Assembly (NCBI GenBank): GCA_003154555.1 | Contig: PMDT01000195.1 | Coordinates: 5,415-11,418 of the forward strand | DNA from: Spirochaetaceae bacterium | GTDB taxonomy: Bacteria; Spirochaetota; Spirochaetia; SZUA-6; Fen-1364 | DNA length: 6,004 nt | Reading direction: 5' to 3' | Shown: positions 1 to 6,004 of the stretch, in pieces | Numbering within the stretch: the stretch's first letter is position 1 | Layout: each line of letters begins with the position of its first letter | The notes under the pieces: model-generated | What the model saw: only the letters and a program-made list of their open reading frames with translations | Database searches by the model: none | What the model was told of the DNA's origin: nothing | Program-made: the position numbers and the translations under genes

Positions 1-768
1 GCCTTTCCGGAGGAGCTTTTTCTCACCGCGGTGCGCACCGTGGTGGGAAAAAACCAGGCCATCGGCTTCGCGCCGACCTACGACCCTTCCTCGGCGGCGG
101 ACGATTTCGTCTCGGGACACTCCGTTTACATCCGGCCTTTCTCCTGGGGCGAGCCGGGCATCGGCGTCGGCATCTGCCGGAATCCGTGGGTCGTCGTGGT
201 GACCACGCCGGTGGGAGCCTACTTCAAGCCAGGCAACTCCAGGGCCGTGACGACCCGCCGGGTACGCGCGAATCCGGGCGGCACAGGCTGGATCAAGGCG
301 GACTCCAACTACGTGACCAGCGCACTCGCCAAGAAGGAAGCGGAGATGGCGGGATACATGGAGGCGGTCTTCCTCGACGCGCGGGAGCATGCGTATTTCG
401 AGGAAGGCTCGTCGTGCAACATTTTTTTCGTCATGAAGGATGGCACCCTTGTCACCCCCAGCCTGGAGGATACGATCCTTCCCGGCATCAATCGCAAGAG
501 CATCATCATCCTTGCGCGCGAAAAGGGAATGAAAGCGGAGGAGCGGCGCGTGTCGGTGAAGGAAGTCTTCTCCAAGGCGCGCGAATGCTTCGTGGCCGGA
601 ACAGCGGCCGGCATCACCCCCATTGAATCGATCACGCATGAGGGCAAAGAGGCGGTCTTCTGCAATCGCGCCATTGGAGAGACGACGCGGGCGCTCCTGA
701 AGACCTTGAAAGGCATCCAGTATGGCGCCCTGCCGGATACGCACGGCTGGATGATGGGGACCCTCTAG
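1..768 (+). CDS. ilvE: Branched-chain amino acid aminotransferase, 3' part (N-terminus outside the window)
   Basis: This is a PLP enzyme of fold-type IV. It would move the amino group between Leu/Ile/Val and 2-oxoglutarate in the cytoplasm, the last step of branched-chain amino acid synthesis and the first of breakdown. The frame is open from base 1 and stops at TAG 766-768, giving 255 residues. The family is about 350 aa, so roughly 100 N-terminal residues are missing; the GTG at 31 is internal. Visible family marks are YIRPF near the start, the PLP lysine in GWIKADSNY (K99 of the visible part), EEGSSCNIFF, the LPGINRKSI segment, and FVAGTAAGITPIESI, which matches the phosphate-binding GTA loop. 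The C-terminal end, IQYGALPDTHGWM, is typical of the eukaryote-like BCAT group rather than E. coli IlvE. The gene converges on flcA. D-amino acid transaminase and aminodeoxychorismate lyase share the fold but lack these C-terminal features. Confidence 0.88.
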   Translation, partial: AFPEELFLTAVRTVVGKNQAIGFAPTYDPSSAADDFVSGHSVYIRPFSWGEPGIGVGICRNPWVVVVTTPVGAYFKPGNSRAVTTRRVRANPGGTGWIKADSNYVTSALAKKEAEMAGYMEAVFLDAREHAYFEEGSSCNIFFVMKDGTLVTPSLEDTILPGINRKSIIILAREKGMKAEERRVSVKEVFSKARECFVAGTAAGITPIESITHEGKEAVFCNRAIGETTRALLKTLKGIQYGALPDTHGWMMGTL

Positions 769-783
769 GAAGATTGCGGCCGG

Positions 784-797
784 AGCGCCGCGGCGCT
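784..797. terminator. GC-rich perfect palindrome at convergent stop codons, possible weak bidirectional terminator
   Basis: Bases 784-797 read AGCGCCGCGGCGCT, a perfect 14-bp palindrome that could fold into a short stem with a CGCG loop on either strand. It lies between the convergent stops of the aminotransferase gene (766-768) and flcA (TAG on the minus strand, 796-798), and overlaps the latter by two bases. Neither side has a real T-run; only a TCTTCC stretch follows on the minus strand. It may be a weak intrinsic terminator, a transcript-end stabiliser or chance. It is the only terminator-like structure in the 27-bp gap. Confidence 0.25.
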
Positions 798-3700
798 ACC
801 AGGTGATGGTTTCGAAATCCTTGGGAAGCGCAGCATAGAGCTGGAGCACGAAACCCGACACCGGATAGAGAATGCCGCGCATGTTCAGGGAGGGCAGGCT
901 CCGGTCCTCGCTCCGCTGGACCGTATCCGGGCTGCGGGAGAGGGTATCTGCGATCTCCGTTGCCTGCGTGAAGTAGACCAATGACTGCGACCTCCGCGTC
1001 CGGTCCCCCGTCCTCTCTGAAAGCCTGAACAGGGTGACGCCGAGATTGTTGTCCACGCGGACAAGCGAATCCAGCAGGGCGCGGTCCGACGGTTGATCCT
1101 CAGGGTGGAGGATGCCAAGTGCCGCGCGCCTGTTCTCCAGGCGGTCGAGAAGACGCAGGTAGTAGCCCTGTGCCGCGAAGAAATCTCCCCTCTGATAGAA
1201 GCAATTTCCCAGCGCATAGAGGAGGTTCTGCGGGGGCTGCCCCGGCGCCGGCAGAGGCTCCGCGGGCGTGGGCTCGGCGGCCACAGCCGTATCCGCCGCG
1301 ACAGGGTAGGCGGATGCATCCTCCGTCTGCGTGAAGGTCGCGAGGGCGCCCTTGTAGTCGCCCTGCCTGTACTGGATATAGCCGGTCTTGTAGAGGAGCT
1401 CAGGTGAGGTGAACGTGTCGGCAAACGCGGTCTGGTACTGCGCGTTGGCGGCGTTCAAGTCTCCCTGGATGTAGTAGTACAGGTCGCCCAGGTCGGCGTA
1501 GGGTCTGCCGTAGAGGCTGTCCACCGGGATGATATTCATCTTGCGGTACTGCTCGACGAGGCTCGCGGCCTTGCGCAGATACGTCTCCGCCGTGATGTAT
1601 TCCTTGATGCCGTAGTTGTATTCCCCCAGCCGGGTGTTCGTATCGATTTCGATCGTGACGCGCTTCGTCGTGATGGCCTCGGTGCTGCTCCGCCGGAGGT
1701 TCTCCAGGGTGGCATTGAGTGCCTTCTTTTCATCGCCCGCATTCTTCACGAGCCGATAGTAGCGGGCCAGGTTGTAGTGGACTTCGTAGAGCCCCAGCTT
1801 CGCCTTGTCGGCCCGGAAGAGGACTTCCTGCACGAAGTCCAGGCGGTGATGATCCACGAGATAACCGCCCAGCTCGGCGAATACCCCTGCATCAACTTTC
1901 ACCTCGGGCCGCTCGGCATAATAGAGGCGCAGTCTCTCCACCTCCTCCGCCTTGTCGGTGCGGATGAAGTAGCGCAGCATGCGGAAGAGGAGATCGTCGC
2001 GCGCGCCGTATTTTTGTATGAGCGTCGCATAGGCAAAACGCGCAGGCTCGTACCGGGCGGGCACCTTCTCAGCCCAGTCGAGGTTGTTGTCTCCCGATGC
2101 AAGGAGCGCGTCGAAATCGTACTGGTTGCGGCCGAGGATACGCTGGAGGAGGGAATCCGCCTTCTCGAAGTTCGCCAGGCCCTTGGATTCCATGCGCGCG
2201 TAATCCAGGATCCCCTTCTTGTCGCCCGGCTGCCAGGCAAGGAGCTGGTCGTATTTCTGCTCGGCGAGGTCATAGCGCCGCTTGCCGGCAAACGCCTCGG
2301 CGTAGCGGTAGTACCAGCTCTTCATCTGCCAGGTGCGCGTGGCACGATCGAATCGCTCATTGGCAATGTCGTCGTGATCGCGTCCGATCTGCGCGTAGCC
2401 GGCGCGGTAGTTCATATACGCGGAGAGGGGCTTGTAGACGTAGCTGTAGCCGAGGAAGCCGAAGAGCCCGCCCGCGACGAGCGTGATGGCCACGATGCGG
2501 ATGATCGGGAGGATGTTCTCCCGGAAAGCGTAGCCGAATGTGCGCTGCTCTTCCTCGAATGCAACGCCCGTCTTTTTCTCGTAGCCCGCGGGTATCCTGA
2601 TCCGCCTGCCGGTGACCCTTCCCGTGAGGGCCGCGATTTCCTGGGCGTTTGCTCCCTGCAGGAGGAGCGCCATCAGGGCGGCGAGATCGGGGCCGCCGAT
2701 CATGCCCTGGCCGATGAGGTCCTGCACGGCGATCTTGAGGTTGCGCGGCAGGGAGTCAAGGGTCCTCTTCACCTGCGCGAACTGCTCGGGACTGAGATCG
2801 ATCTCCCCGGGCTCCGCAGCCGGTGTCACCCGCGCCGCACGCGCCGCCGGTGCAGGCTTTTCCGCGCGCGGCCGGGGTGCTTTTACTTTCGGAGCCTCTG
2901 CGGGCGCCGGGGTCCCGAACTGCTCCGCGGACGGCGGCAGGCTGAACTCGTCCAGGTCGCCGAGGCTTTCCACTCCCAGGGAGTCCATATCGGTCTCCGC
3001 AGCGCCCTCCGCGGGCAGCGGTTCCGATGCGGCCTCCACGGCATCCAGGTCGAAGCCCGCGCCAGAGGGAAGCTCCTCCGCAGAGGGCGTCTCGAAGCTC
3101 GGCTCGGCCGGCGGCTCAATCTGGGCCGAGGCTTGCCCGCTCTCCGCCGCAGGCTCTTCAAAGCTCAGGTCATCGAGGCTGGGAAGCTCGAAGCTCTCAG
3201 GCTCGGCACCGGGCTCACCGTCGGCAGCGGGCTCTTCGAAGCCAGTCGCTTCAGGGGCGAACGCGTCCAGGCCTCCAATCGAGGTCGCTTCGCCGAGCCC
3301 TTCGGGACCGGGCGGCGTGCTCTCCGGTGCATCGCCTTCGGAGGCTTCTGCTGCGGGGCCGGTGTCCATGGAAAAAGAGCCGAGGTCTTCGAGCGACTCC
3401 CCCTCCCCGAGGCTCTCCGGCAGGACTTCCATCTGCGCCAGGTCGTCCTGGAGACCTTCCGGCTCCCGAAAAGCATCCTCGTCCAAAGGCGCGGGGACTT
3501 CCTCCGCTGCCGGTTCCGGCGCGCGCCCGCGCCGGGCCGGGGCGGGGCTTTCGATTTCTTCGATGGGAGGCGTGCCCGATTCGTCGCCGAACAGCGAGGA
3601 GAAATCTATATCGTCGCCGGGAGTTTCGGGTGGTGTGGAAGGCTCTTCCAGGGAGGGCAGATCGCCCGACGATTCCTTCGCGGCTTCGTCGCCGGGAAGA

Positions 3701-3945
3701 CCGTCGAGCCCGGCGAAGATGTCCTGCAGGCTTTCCTGTTCGGCCGTGCCCGCGCCGCCCGCCTCGTCGGCTGCCCCCGCGTCGAACGGGAGCGAGTCGA
3801 GCCCATCCCCTTCCTGTGCGGCGCCTTCTGCCGTGGGTGGAGCGACTTCCTCGATGCTCTCAGCGCGCGCCGCGCGGATCGCCGGCTCGTCACCGAGGGA
3901 ATTGAGGACCTGCGCGAATCGTTCGATATCCTCTCTTCGGGGCAT
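796..3945 (-). CDS. flcA: FlcA-like periplasmic flagellar collar protein with TPR repeats
   Basis: Predicted 1049-aa inner-membrane protein resembling spirochaete FlcA (Borrelia BB0326), which builds the collar around the periplasmic flagellar motor and supports stator assembly. Order of parts: a short helical N-terminus (residues 1-35, starting MPRREDIERFAQVLNSLG); a long acidic Pro/Ala/Glu/Ser-rich low-complexity region (about 28-350) with one Lys and four Arg; a basic Pro/Ala linker (351-373); a compact cytoplasmic segment (381-475) with LPRNLKIAVQDLI and a Leu-rich ALMALLL stretch; one membrane span (about 481-504); and a periplasmic part (505-1049) rich in Tyr and TPR-like helix pairs, e.g. 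SWYYRYAEAF, LLYKTGYIQYRQGDYKGA and LLYALGNCFYQRGDFFAA. A Pro/Ala linker (about 882-902) splits the last TPRs. The start is supported by AGGAG 4 nt upstream. The gene stands alone on its strand, divergent from the CBM48 gene. The family name comes from architecture and remembered motifs; a generic TPR membrane protein is the alternative. Confidence 0.75.
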   Translation of the reverse strand: MPRREDIERFAQVLNSLGDEPAIRAARAESIEEVAPPTAEGAAQEGDGLDSLPFDAGAADEAGGAGTAEQESLQDIFAGLDGLPGDEAAKESSGDLPSLEEPSTPPETPGDDIDFSSLFGDESGTPPIEEIESPAPARRGRAPEPAAEEVPAPLDEDAFREPEGLQDDLAQMEVLPESLGEGESLEDLGSFSMDTGPAAEASEGDAPESTPPGPEGLGEATSIGGLDAFAPEATGFEEPAADGEPGAEPESFELPSLDDLSFEEPAAESGQASAQIEPPAEPSFETPSAEELPSGAGFDLDAVEAASEPLPAEGAAETDMDSLGVESLGDLDEFSLPPSAEQFGTPAPAEAPKVKAPRPRAEKPAPAARAARVTPAAEPGEIDLSPEQFAQVKRTLDSLPRNLKIAVQDLIGQGMIGGPDLAALMALLLQGANAQEIAALTGRVTGRRIRIPAGYEKKTGVAFEEEQRTFGYAFRENILPIIRIVAITLVAGGLFGFLGYSYVYKPLSAYMNYRAGYAQIGRDHDDIANERFDRATRTWQMKSWYYRYAEAFAGKRRYDLAEQKYDQLLAWQPGDKKGILDYARMESKGLANFEKADSLLQRILGRNQYDFDALLASGDNNLDWAEKVPARYEPARFAYATLIQKYGARDDLLFRMLRYFIRTDKAEEVERLRLYYAERPEVKVDAGVFAELGGYLVDHHRLDFVQEVLFRADKAKLGLYEVHYNLARYYRLVKNAGDEKKALNATLENLRRSSTEAITTKRVTIEIDTNTRLGEYNYGIKEYITAETYLRKAASLVEQYRKMNIIPVDSLYGRPYADLGDLYYYIQGDLNAANAQYQTAFADTFTSPELLYKTGYIQYRQGDYKGALATFTQTEDASAYPVAADTAVAAEPTPAEPLPAPGQPPQNLLYALGNCFYQRGDFFAAQGYYLRLLDRLENRRAALGILHPEDQPSDRALLDSLVRVDNNLGVTLFRLSERTGDRTRRSQSLVYFTQATEIADTLSRSPDTVQRSEDRSLPSLNMRGILYPVSGFVLQLYAALPKDFETITW

Positions 3946-3949
3946 GAGG

Positions 3950-3954
3950 CTCCT
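3950..3954 (-). promoter_or_regulatory. Shine-Dalgarno site of flcA
   Basis: On the minus strand the sequence before the ATG (3945-3943) reads GCAGGAGCCTC. The AGGAG core is 4 nt from the start codon, slightly close but clearly the best ribosome site nearby. It supports this ATG as the flcA start. Confidence 0.65.
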
Positions 3955-3961
3955 GCTTCAA

Positions 3962-4018
3962 ATGTCGGCGCGATGCGTGCACGTCATGACTCAAGCCTCG
4001 CGCGTCTTCGGCCGACAT
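3962..4018. repeat. Split 8-bp inverted repeat in the divergent spacer, with internal small palindromes
   Basis: ATGTCGGC (3962-3969) and GCCGACAT (4011-4018) are perfect inverted copies 41 bp apart. Between them lie the 8-bp palindromes CGTGCACG (3976-3983) and GTCATGAC (3983-3990), which share one base. In the flcA transcript the arms would sit in the 5' leader, with the outer arm at the predicted start point. They could be operator half-sites or a leader stem. Eight bases in high-GC DNA can also match by chance. Confidence 0.25.
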
Positions 4019-4020
4019 GT

Positions 4021-4048
4021 AGTATAAGCAAAAGCAACCGGACGTCCA
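4021..4048 (-). promoter_or_regulatory. Candidate sigma70-type promoter for flcA
   Basis: On the minus strand there is TGGACG (4048-4043; 4 of 6 matches to TTGACA), a 16-bp spacer, then TATACT (4026-4021; 5 of 6 matches to TATAAT). Transcription would begin near 4014 and leave a leader of about 70 nt before the flcA ATG. The -35 box ends 2 bp from the proposed start codon of the divergent gene, so the two genes' signals are packed together. This was found by eye from consensus matching only. Confidence 0.4.
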
Positions 4049-4050
4049 CC

Positions 4051-4812
4051 ATGAAGAGACACACCACACCAGAAGCACCGAAGGATACCCCGCAGCCACC
4101 CCGGCCGCGGCAGCGCAGGATGACCCTGGTGCGCTTCCTTCTCCTTTCCGGCCTGATCGCTTCCGCGAGCGGCGCTTTTGCCGCCACGCCGGAGACACTC
4201 GACATCGCCATCAAGCGCATCGACACGGCGCAGCCGCCCCGTCTCATTGACGACGTGCTCCTTCTCAGCTATCGGCCCGACAGGCCCACGCGCTTCGTCG
4301 GCGCCCGGTTCGCGCACGAGTCATGGAAGGTGCTGCACACGTACGTCGTGAATGAGAAAGGCATCTTTGTCCTCGAATACCCCTGGCCCGAGGGGGCAAC
4401 GGAGATACACTACCGGATCCAGGTCGACGGTTTGTGGATGACGGATCCCGCCAATCCCGTGGTCGACACGGATGCCGCCGGCAATGAGTTTTCCGTGTTT
4501 ACAGTGGACAAGGCCCCCGCGCAACGGCTCGAAAGCCCGCGGAAAGAGAGCGACGGCTCATTCACATTCATCTTCACCGGGCTGCCCGGTCACCGCGTCG
4601 CCCTTGAGGGCGATTTCAACAACTGGGACCCGTTCATGGACACCCTGCAGGAATCGTCGCCGGGGCTCTACACCGTCACGCTGCGCGTCCCGCCGGGCCG
4701 GCATTGGTACGTCTTCTACTCGGACGGCATTCGCATCCTCGACCGGCTGAACGGCAATACGGGAGTGGATCCCGACGGCCGCGCCGTGAGCTATTTCTCC
4801 CCCTCGTCCTGA
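4051..4812 (+). CDS. Exported protein with two tandem early-set/CBM48-type (glycogen-binding) modules
   Basis: A 253-aa protein with no catalytic domain. Residues 1-23 are Pro/Arg-rich and hydrophilic. Residues 24-44 form a signal sequence (MTLVRFLLLSGLIASASG, then AFA) with a likely signal peptidase I site after A44; no lipobox Cys is seen, so a soluble periplasmic or outer product is expected. Module 1 (about 67-150) is a beta-rich early-set domain with YRIQVDGLWMTDPANP. Module 2 (about 171-253) carries the CBM48 pattern ALEGDFNNWDPF (W192), then PPGRHWYVFYSDG. CBM48 domains bind alpha-glucans or serve as early-set domains of branching and debranching enzymes; here they stand alone, so binding or scaffolding is inferred. 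The start is uncertain: ATG 4051 has only a weak GGA upstream, ATG 4120 begins exactly at the signal peptide, and the in-frame ATG 3973 would put the signal too far inside. The gene is divergent from flcA, and its 3' end overlaps the nitroreductase gene by 22 bp. Confidence 0.72.
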   Translation: MKRHTTPEAPKDTPQPPRPRQRRMTLVRFLLLSGLIASASGAFAATPETLDIAIKRIDTAQPPRLIDDVLLLSYRPDRPTRFVGARFAHESWKVLHTYVVNEKGIFVLEYPWPEGATEIHYRIQVDGLWMTDPANPVVDTDAAGNEFSVFTVDKAPAQRLESPRKESDGSFTFIFTGLPGHRVALEGDFNNWDPFMDTLQESSPGLYTVTLRVPPGRHWYVFYSDGIRILDRLNGNTGVDPDGRAVSYFSPSS

Positions 4813-5387
4813 GCCTCCGCCGCGGGATAGCTCTTTCCCCACGTATCCAGGGAGACAATTGATGACAAGGGCATTCGCGCGCGCGGTCTCGGCCCGGCGT
4901 CCCGATCGGGGTAGCCCATGGCGATCAGCGCGACGACCTTCACGCCAAAGGGCACCCGCAATGCGCGCCGCGCGGCGCGCCGATTGAACCACCCGATCCA
5001 GCACGTTCCCAGCCCCAGCTCCTCCGCGCGCAGCACGAGGTGCTCGCCGGCGATGCCGCAGTCGAGCTGGTACATCGCGCGGTCTTTCACCGCCTTTCCC
5101 GCCTCCACGACGCCCCCGCGCCGCGCGCACAGCGCGATGATCACCGGCGCCTTGCCCGCGAATCGCGTGGGGGAGAATATCCCCGAGAGACTCGCCCGCG
5201 CCAGCTTTTCCCGCGCCGCGGCGTCCTTCACGACGACGAAGCGCCACGGCTGGGAGTTTTCCGCCGACGGAGCCAGGTGCGCGCACTCCAGCAGGGAGGC
5301 GATGGCGTCGTCGGGCACGGCGCGGTCCGCGTAGCGTCGGACGCTCCGCCGATGGAGCATGAGCTCGGTGAGGGGGGAGCGGGTCAT
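4791..5387 (-). CDS. Nitroreductase-family FMN-dependent oxidoreductase
   Basis: A 198-aa cytoplasmic flavoprotein, of usual length for the short nitroreductases. Family members bind FMN as dimers and use NAD(P)H to reduce nitro compounds, quinones or similar acceptors; the true substrate cannot be read from sequence. The N-terminal RRSVRRY (R13-Y19) is the FMN-phosphate motif, followed by APSAENSQPWRFVVV (39-53), which shapes the flavin pocket. DCGIAGEHLVLRAEELGLG (109-127) and TCWIGWF form the central helix and flavin-facing strand, and the C-terminal MGYPDRD with an Arg-rich segment matches the family end. The ATG (5387-5385) overlaps the stop of the upstream gene in ATGA, so translation is probably coupled; no strong Shine-Dalgarno site is seen. 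The stop is TAG at 4793-4791, inside the convergent CBM48 gene. Confidence 0.88.
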   Translation of the reverse strand: MTRSPLTELMLHRRSVRRYADRAVPDDAIASLLECAHLAPSAENSQPWRFVVVKDAAAREKLARASLSGIFSPTRFAGKAPVIIALCARRGGVVEAGKAVKDRAMYQLDCGIAGEHLVLRAEELGLGTCWIGWFNRRAARRALRVPFGVKVVALIAMGYPDRDAGPRPRARMPLSSIVSLDTWGKSYPAAEAQDEGEK

Positions 5388-6004
5388 CCCGCGGCCTTGT
5401 GATTCCGTGCCTCATCCTGAAGCCGGTGGATGCCGTCGAACCACTTCAGCGCGCTCTCATTGCGGAAGGGGATACGGTACAACCGGCCGTCATAGGTGAA
5501 GTGCAGCTTGTCTCCCGGGTCGACCGACAGCGCGCCGACTGCGCCCAGCGGTGCGGAGAGAGGGATGCCGATGCGGGTGCGGAACAGAAGGCGTCGATTG
5601 GTGAGGAAGGCGCGGCCGAAGGCAAAAAGCCGCAGGTTGGGAAAGGTTTCCTGCTTGAAGAGAAAGCGCGGCCGCGAGATGAGATAGATTTTTTCTTCCG
5701 GCGCCAGGCCCAGCCGCACCTCGGTGCGGATCGGGCTGTAGTCCATGTCGGTGATGTGCTTGTAATGGAGGGGAAGCGGGAGCCAGGTGCCCTCCGCATG
5801 TCCCGTCTCATCGGCAAGGGAGAGACGGCATCCGGCGTCGATGACCCACGTGCTGAAGCAGCTCGAGCATTCCACCATGTTCGTGCTGAAGGGACGAACG
5901 AGCTTCAGCCCCTCCATGGTGCCGCAGCTCGGGCAGCGATAAAGGACGCGCGTGAGATTGACGGCAAGACCCGCCTGGCGGCCGCGCGCGGCGGTGGCGG
6001 GGGA
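5384..6004 (-). CDS. C-terminal part of a zinc-ribbon protein with a PH/GRAM-like tail (possibly an acyltransferase fusion)
   Basis: The frame is open from the right edge to TGA at 5386-5384, giving 206 residues. The first ATG (5917-5915) cannot be the start: the 29 codons before it contain no stop and no ATG, GTG or TTG, and encode RVLYRCPSCG, whose cysteines (C24, C27) pair with ECSSC (C46, C49) after an 18-residue gap as a four-Cys zinc ribbon. Cutting at the ATG would break it. After a connector (about 55-105), residues about 106-200 look like a PH/GRAM fold: EEKIYLISRPRFLF, AFLTNRRLLFRTR, LHFTYDGRLYRIPF, then a closing helix (ESALKWFDGIHRLQDEA). From memory, some Firmicutes lysophospholipid acyltransferases (PlsC) end in a zinc ribbon followed by a similar beta domain, so this may be such a tail; the catalytic part would lie outside and cannot be tested here. 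The gene is coupled to the downstream nitroreductase gene by a 4-bp overlap. Confidence 0.65.
   Translation of the reverse strand, partial: SPATAARGRQAGLAVNLTRVLYRCPSCGTMEGLKLVRPFSTNMVECSSCFSTWVIDAGCRLSLADETGHAEGTWLPLPLHYKHITDMDYSPIRTEVRLGLAPEEKIYLISRPRFLFKQETFPNLRLFAFGRAFLTNRRLLFRTRIGIPLSAPLGAVGALSVDPGDKLHFTYDGRLYRIPFRNESALKWFDGIHRLQDEARNHKAAG

Noticed and set aside
2820..3880. DNA-level tandem repeats in the acidic region of flcA (recurring GGCTCTTC / GAAGAGCC-like words).
   Set aside because: Spacing is irregular and the words just encode recurrent Glu-Glu-Pro and Glu-Pro. No true tandem unit could be defined by eye.
1777..3972. A very long plus-strand open frame antisense to flcA, continuous with the CBM48 gene (about 1011 codons in all).
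   Set aside because: It is in exact codon register with flcA, so its stops would need TTA, CTA or TCA codons in flcA, and these are rare in high-GC genomes. The translation there has no domain pattern. Only the part from about 4051 on, with its signal peptide and CBM48 motifs, looks real.
2612..4027. A second plus-strand open frame of 471 codons opposite the acidic half of flcA, rich in Ser, Ala, Gly and Arg.
   Set aside because: Its composition is what the reverse complement of a GC-rich Glu/Pro/Ala-coding tract yields. It has no motifs and competes with a well-supported gene carrying a Shine-Dalgarno site.
4023..4028. TATAAG on the plus strand as a -10 box for the CBM48 gene.
   Set aside because: No -35-like hexamer lies 16-18 bp upstream and the leader would be only about 16 nt with a weak ribosome site. 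The same bases fit better as the minus-strand TATACT of flcA.
4558..5415. A 285-codon minus-strand open frame that spans the nitroreductase gene and part of the CBM48 gene.
   Set aside because: The translation is Arg/Ala/Gly-rich without motifs, while the nitroreductase frame has clear FMN-binding signatures. It is a frame shadow.
5384..5917. Starting the right-edge gene at the ATG at 5917.
   Set aside because: The upstream codons to 6004 are open and supply the first CxxC pair of a zinc ribbon, so the ATG is internal.

Overview
The window is high-G+C, densely coding bacterial DNA with almost no intergenic space. The best taxonomic clue is a very long gene on the minus strand. Its product has an acidic disordered cytoplasmic half, one membrane span and a periplasmic TPR half, which matches the spirochaete periplasmic flagellar collar protein FlcA (Borrelia BB0326 type). 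I therefore read the window as chromosomal DNA of a high-G+C spirochaete, probably from the Spirochaetales. This rests on protein pattern recognition only; no search was run.

Layout. (1) 1-768, plus: the 3' three quarters of a branched-chain amino acid aminotransferase gene, cut by the left edge. (2) 769-795: a 27-bp convergent gap, overlapped by a 14-bp GC palindrome. (3) 796-3945, minus: the FlcA-like gene (1049 aa), with a good Shine-Dalgarno site. (4) 3946-4050: a 105-bp divergent spacer with a plausible sigma70-type promoter for flcA and a split inverted repeat. (5) 4051-4812, plus: an exported protein with two tandem early-set/CBM48-type (glycogen-binding) modules and no catalytic domain. 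(6) 4791-5387, minus: a nitroreductase-family flavoprotein whose 3' end overlaps the CBM48 gene by 22 bp. (7) 5384-6004, minus: the C-terminal part of a larger protein with a four-cysteine zinc ribbon and a PH/GRAM-like tail. It is joined to the nitroreductase by an ATGA stop/start overlap and runs off the right edge.

How the genes relate. The aminotransferase (Val/Leu/Ile metabolism) faces flcA and shares no transcription unit with it. FlcA would help build the collar around the periplasmic flagellar motor and hold the stators. The CBM48 protein shares only the divergent promoter region with flcA, so a functional link is speculative. The zinc-ribbon protein and the nitroreductase are almost certainly co-transcribed and translationally coupled. 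No RNA genes, mobile elements, CRISPR arrays or phage genes were seen. No clearly new system is evident. The most notable items are the extreme acidic N-terminal half of FlcA, the secreted non-catalytic CBM48 protein beside it, and the zinc-ribbon/PH-like protein at the right edge, whose apparent ATG start is misleading.
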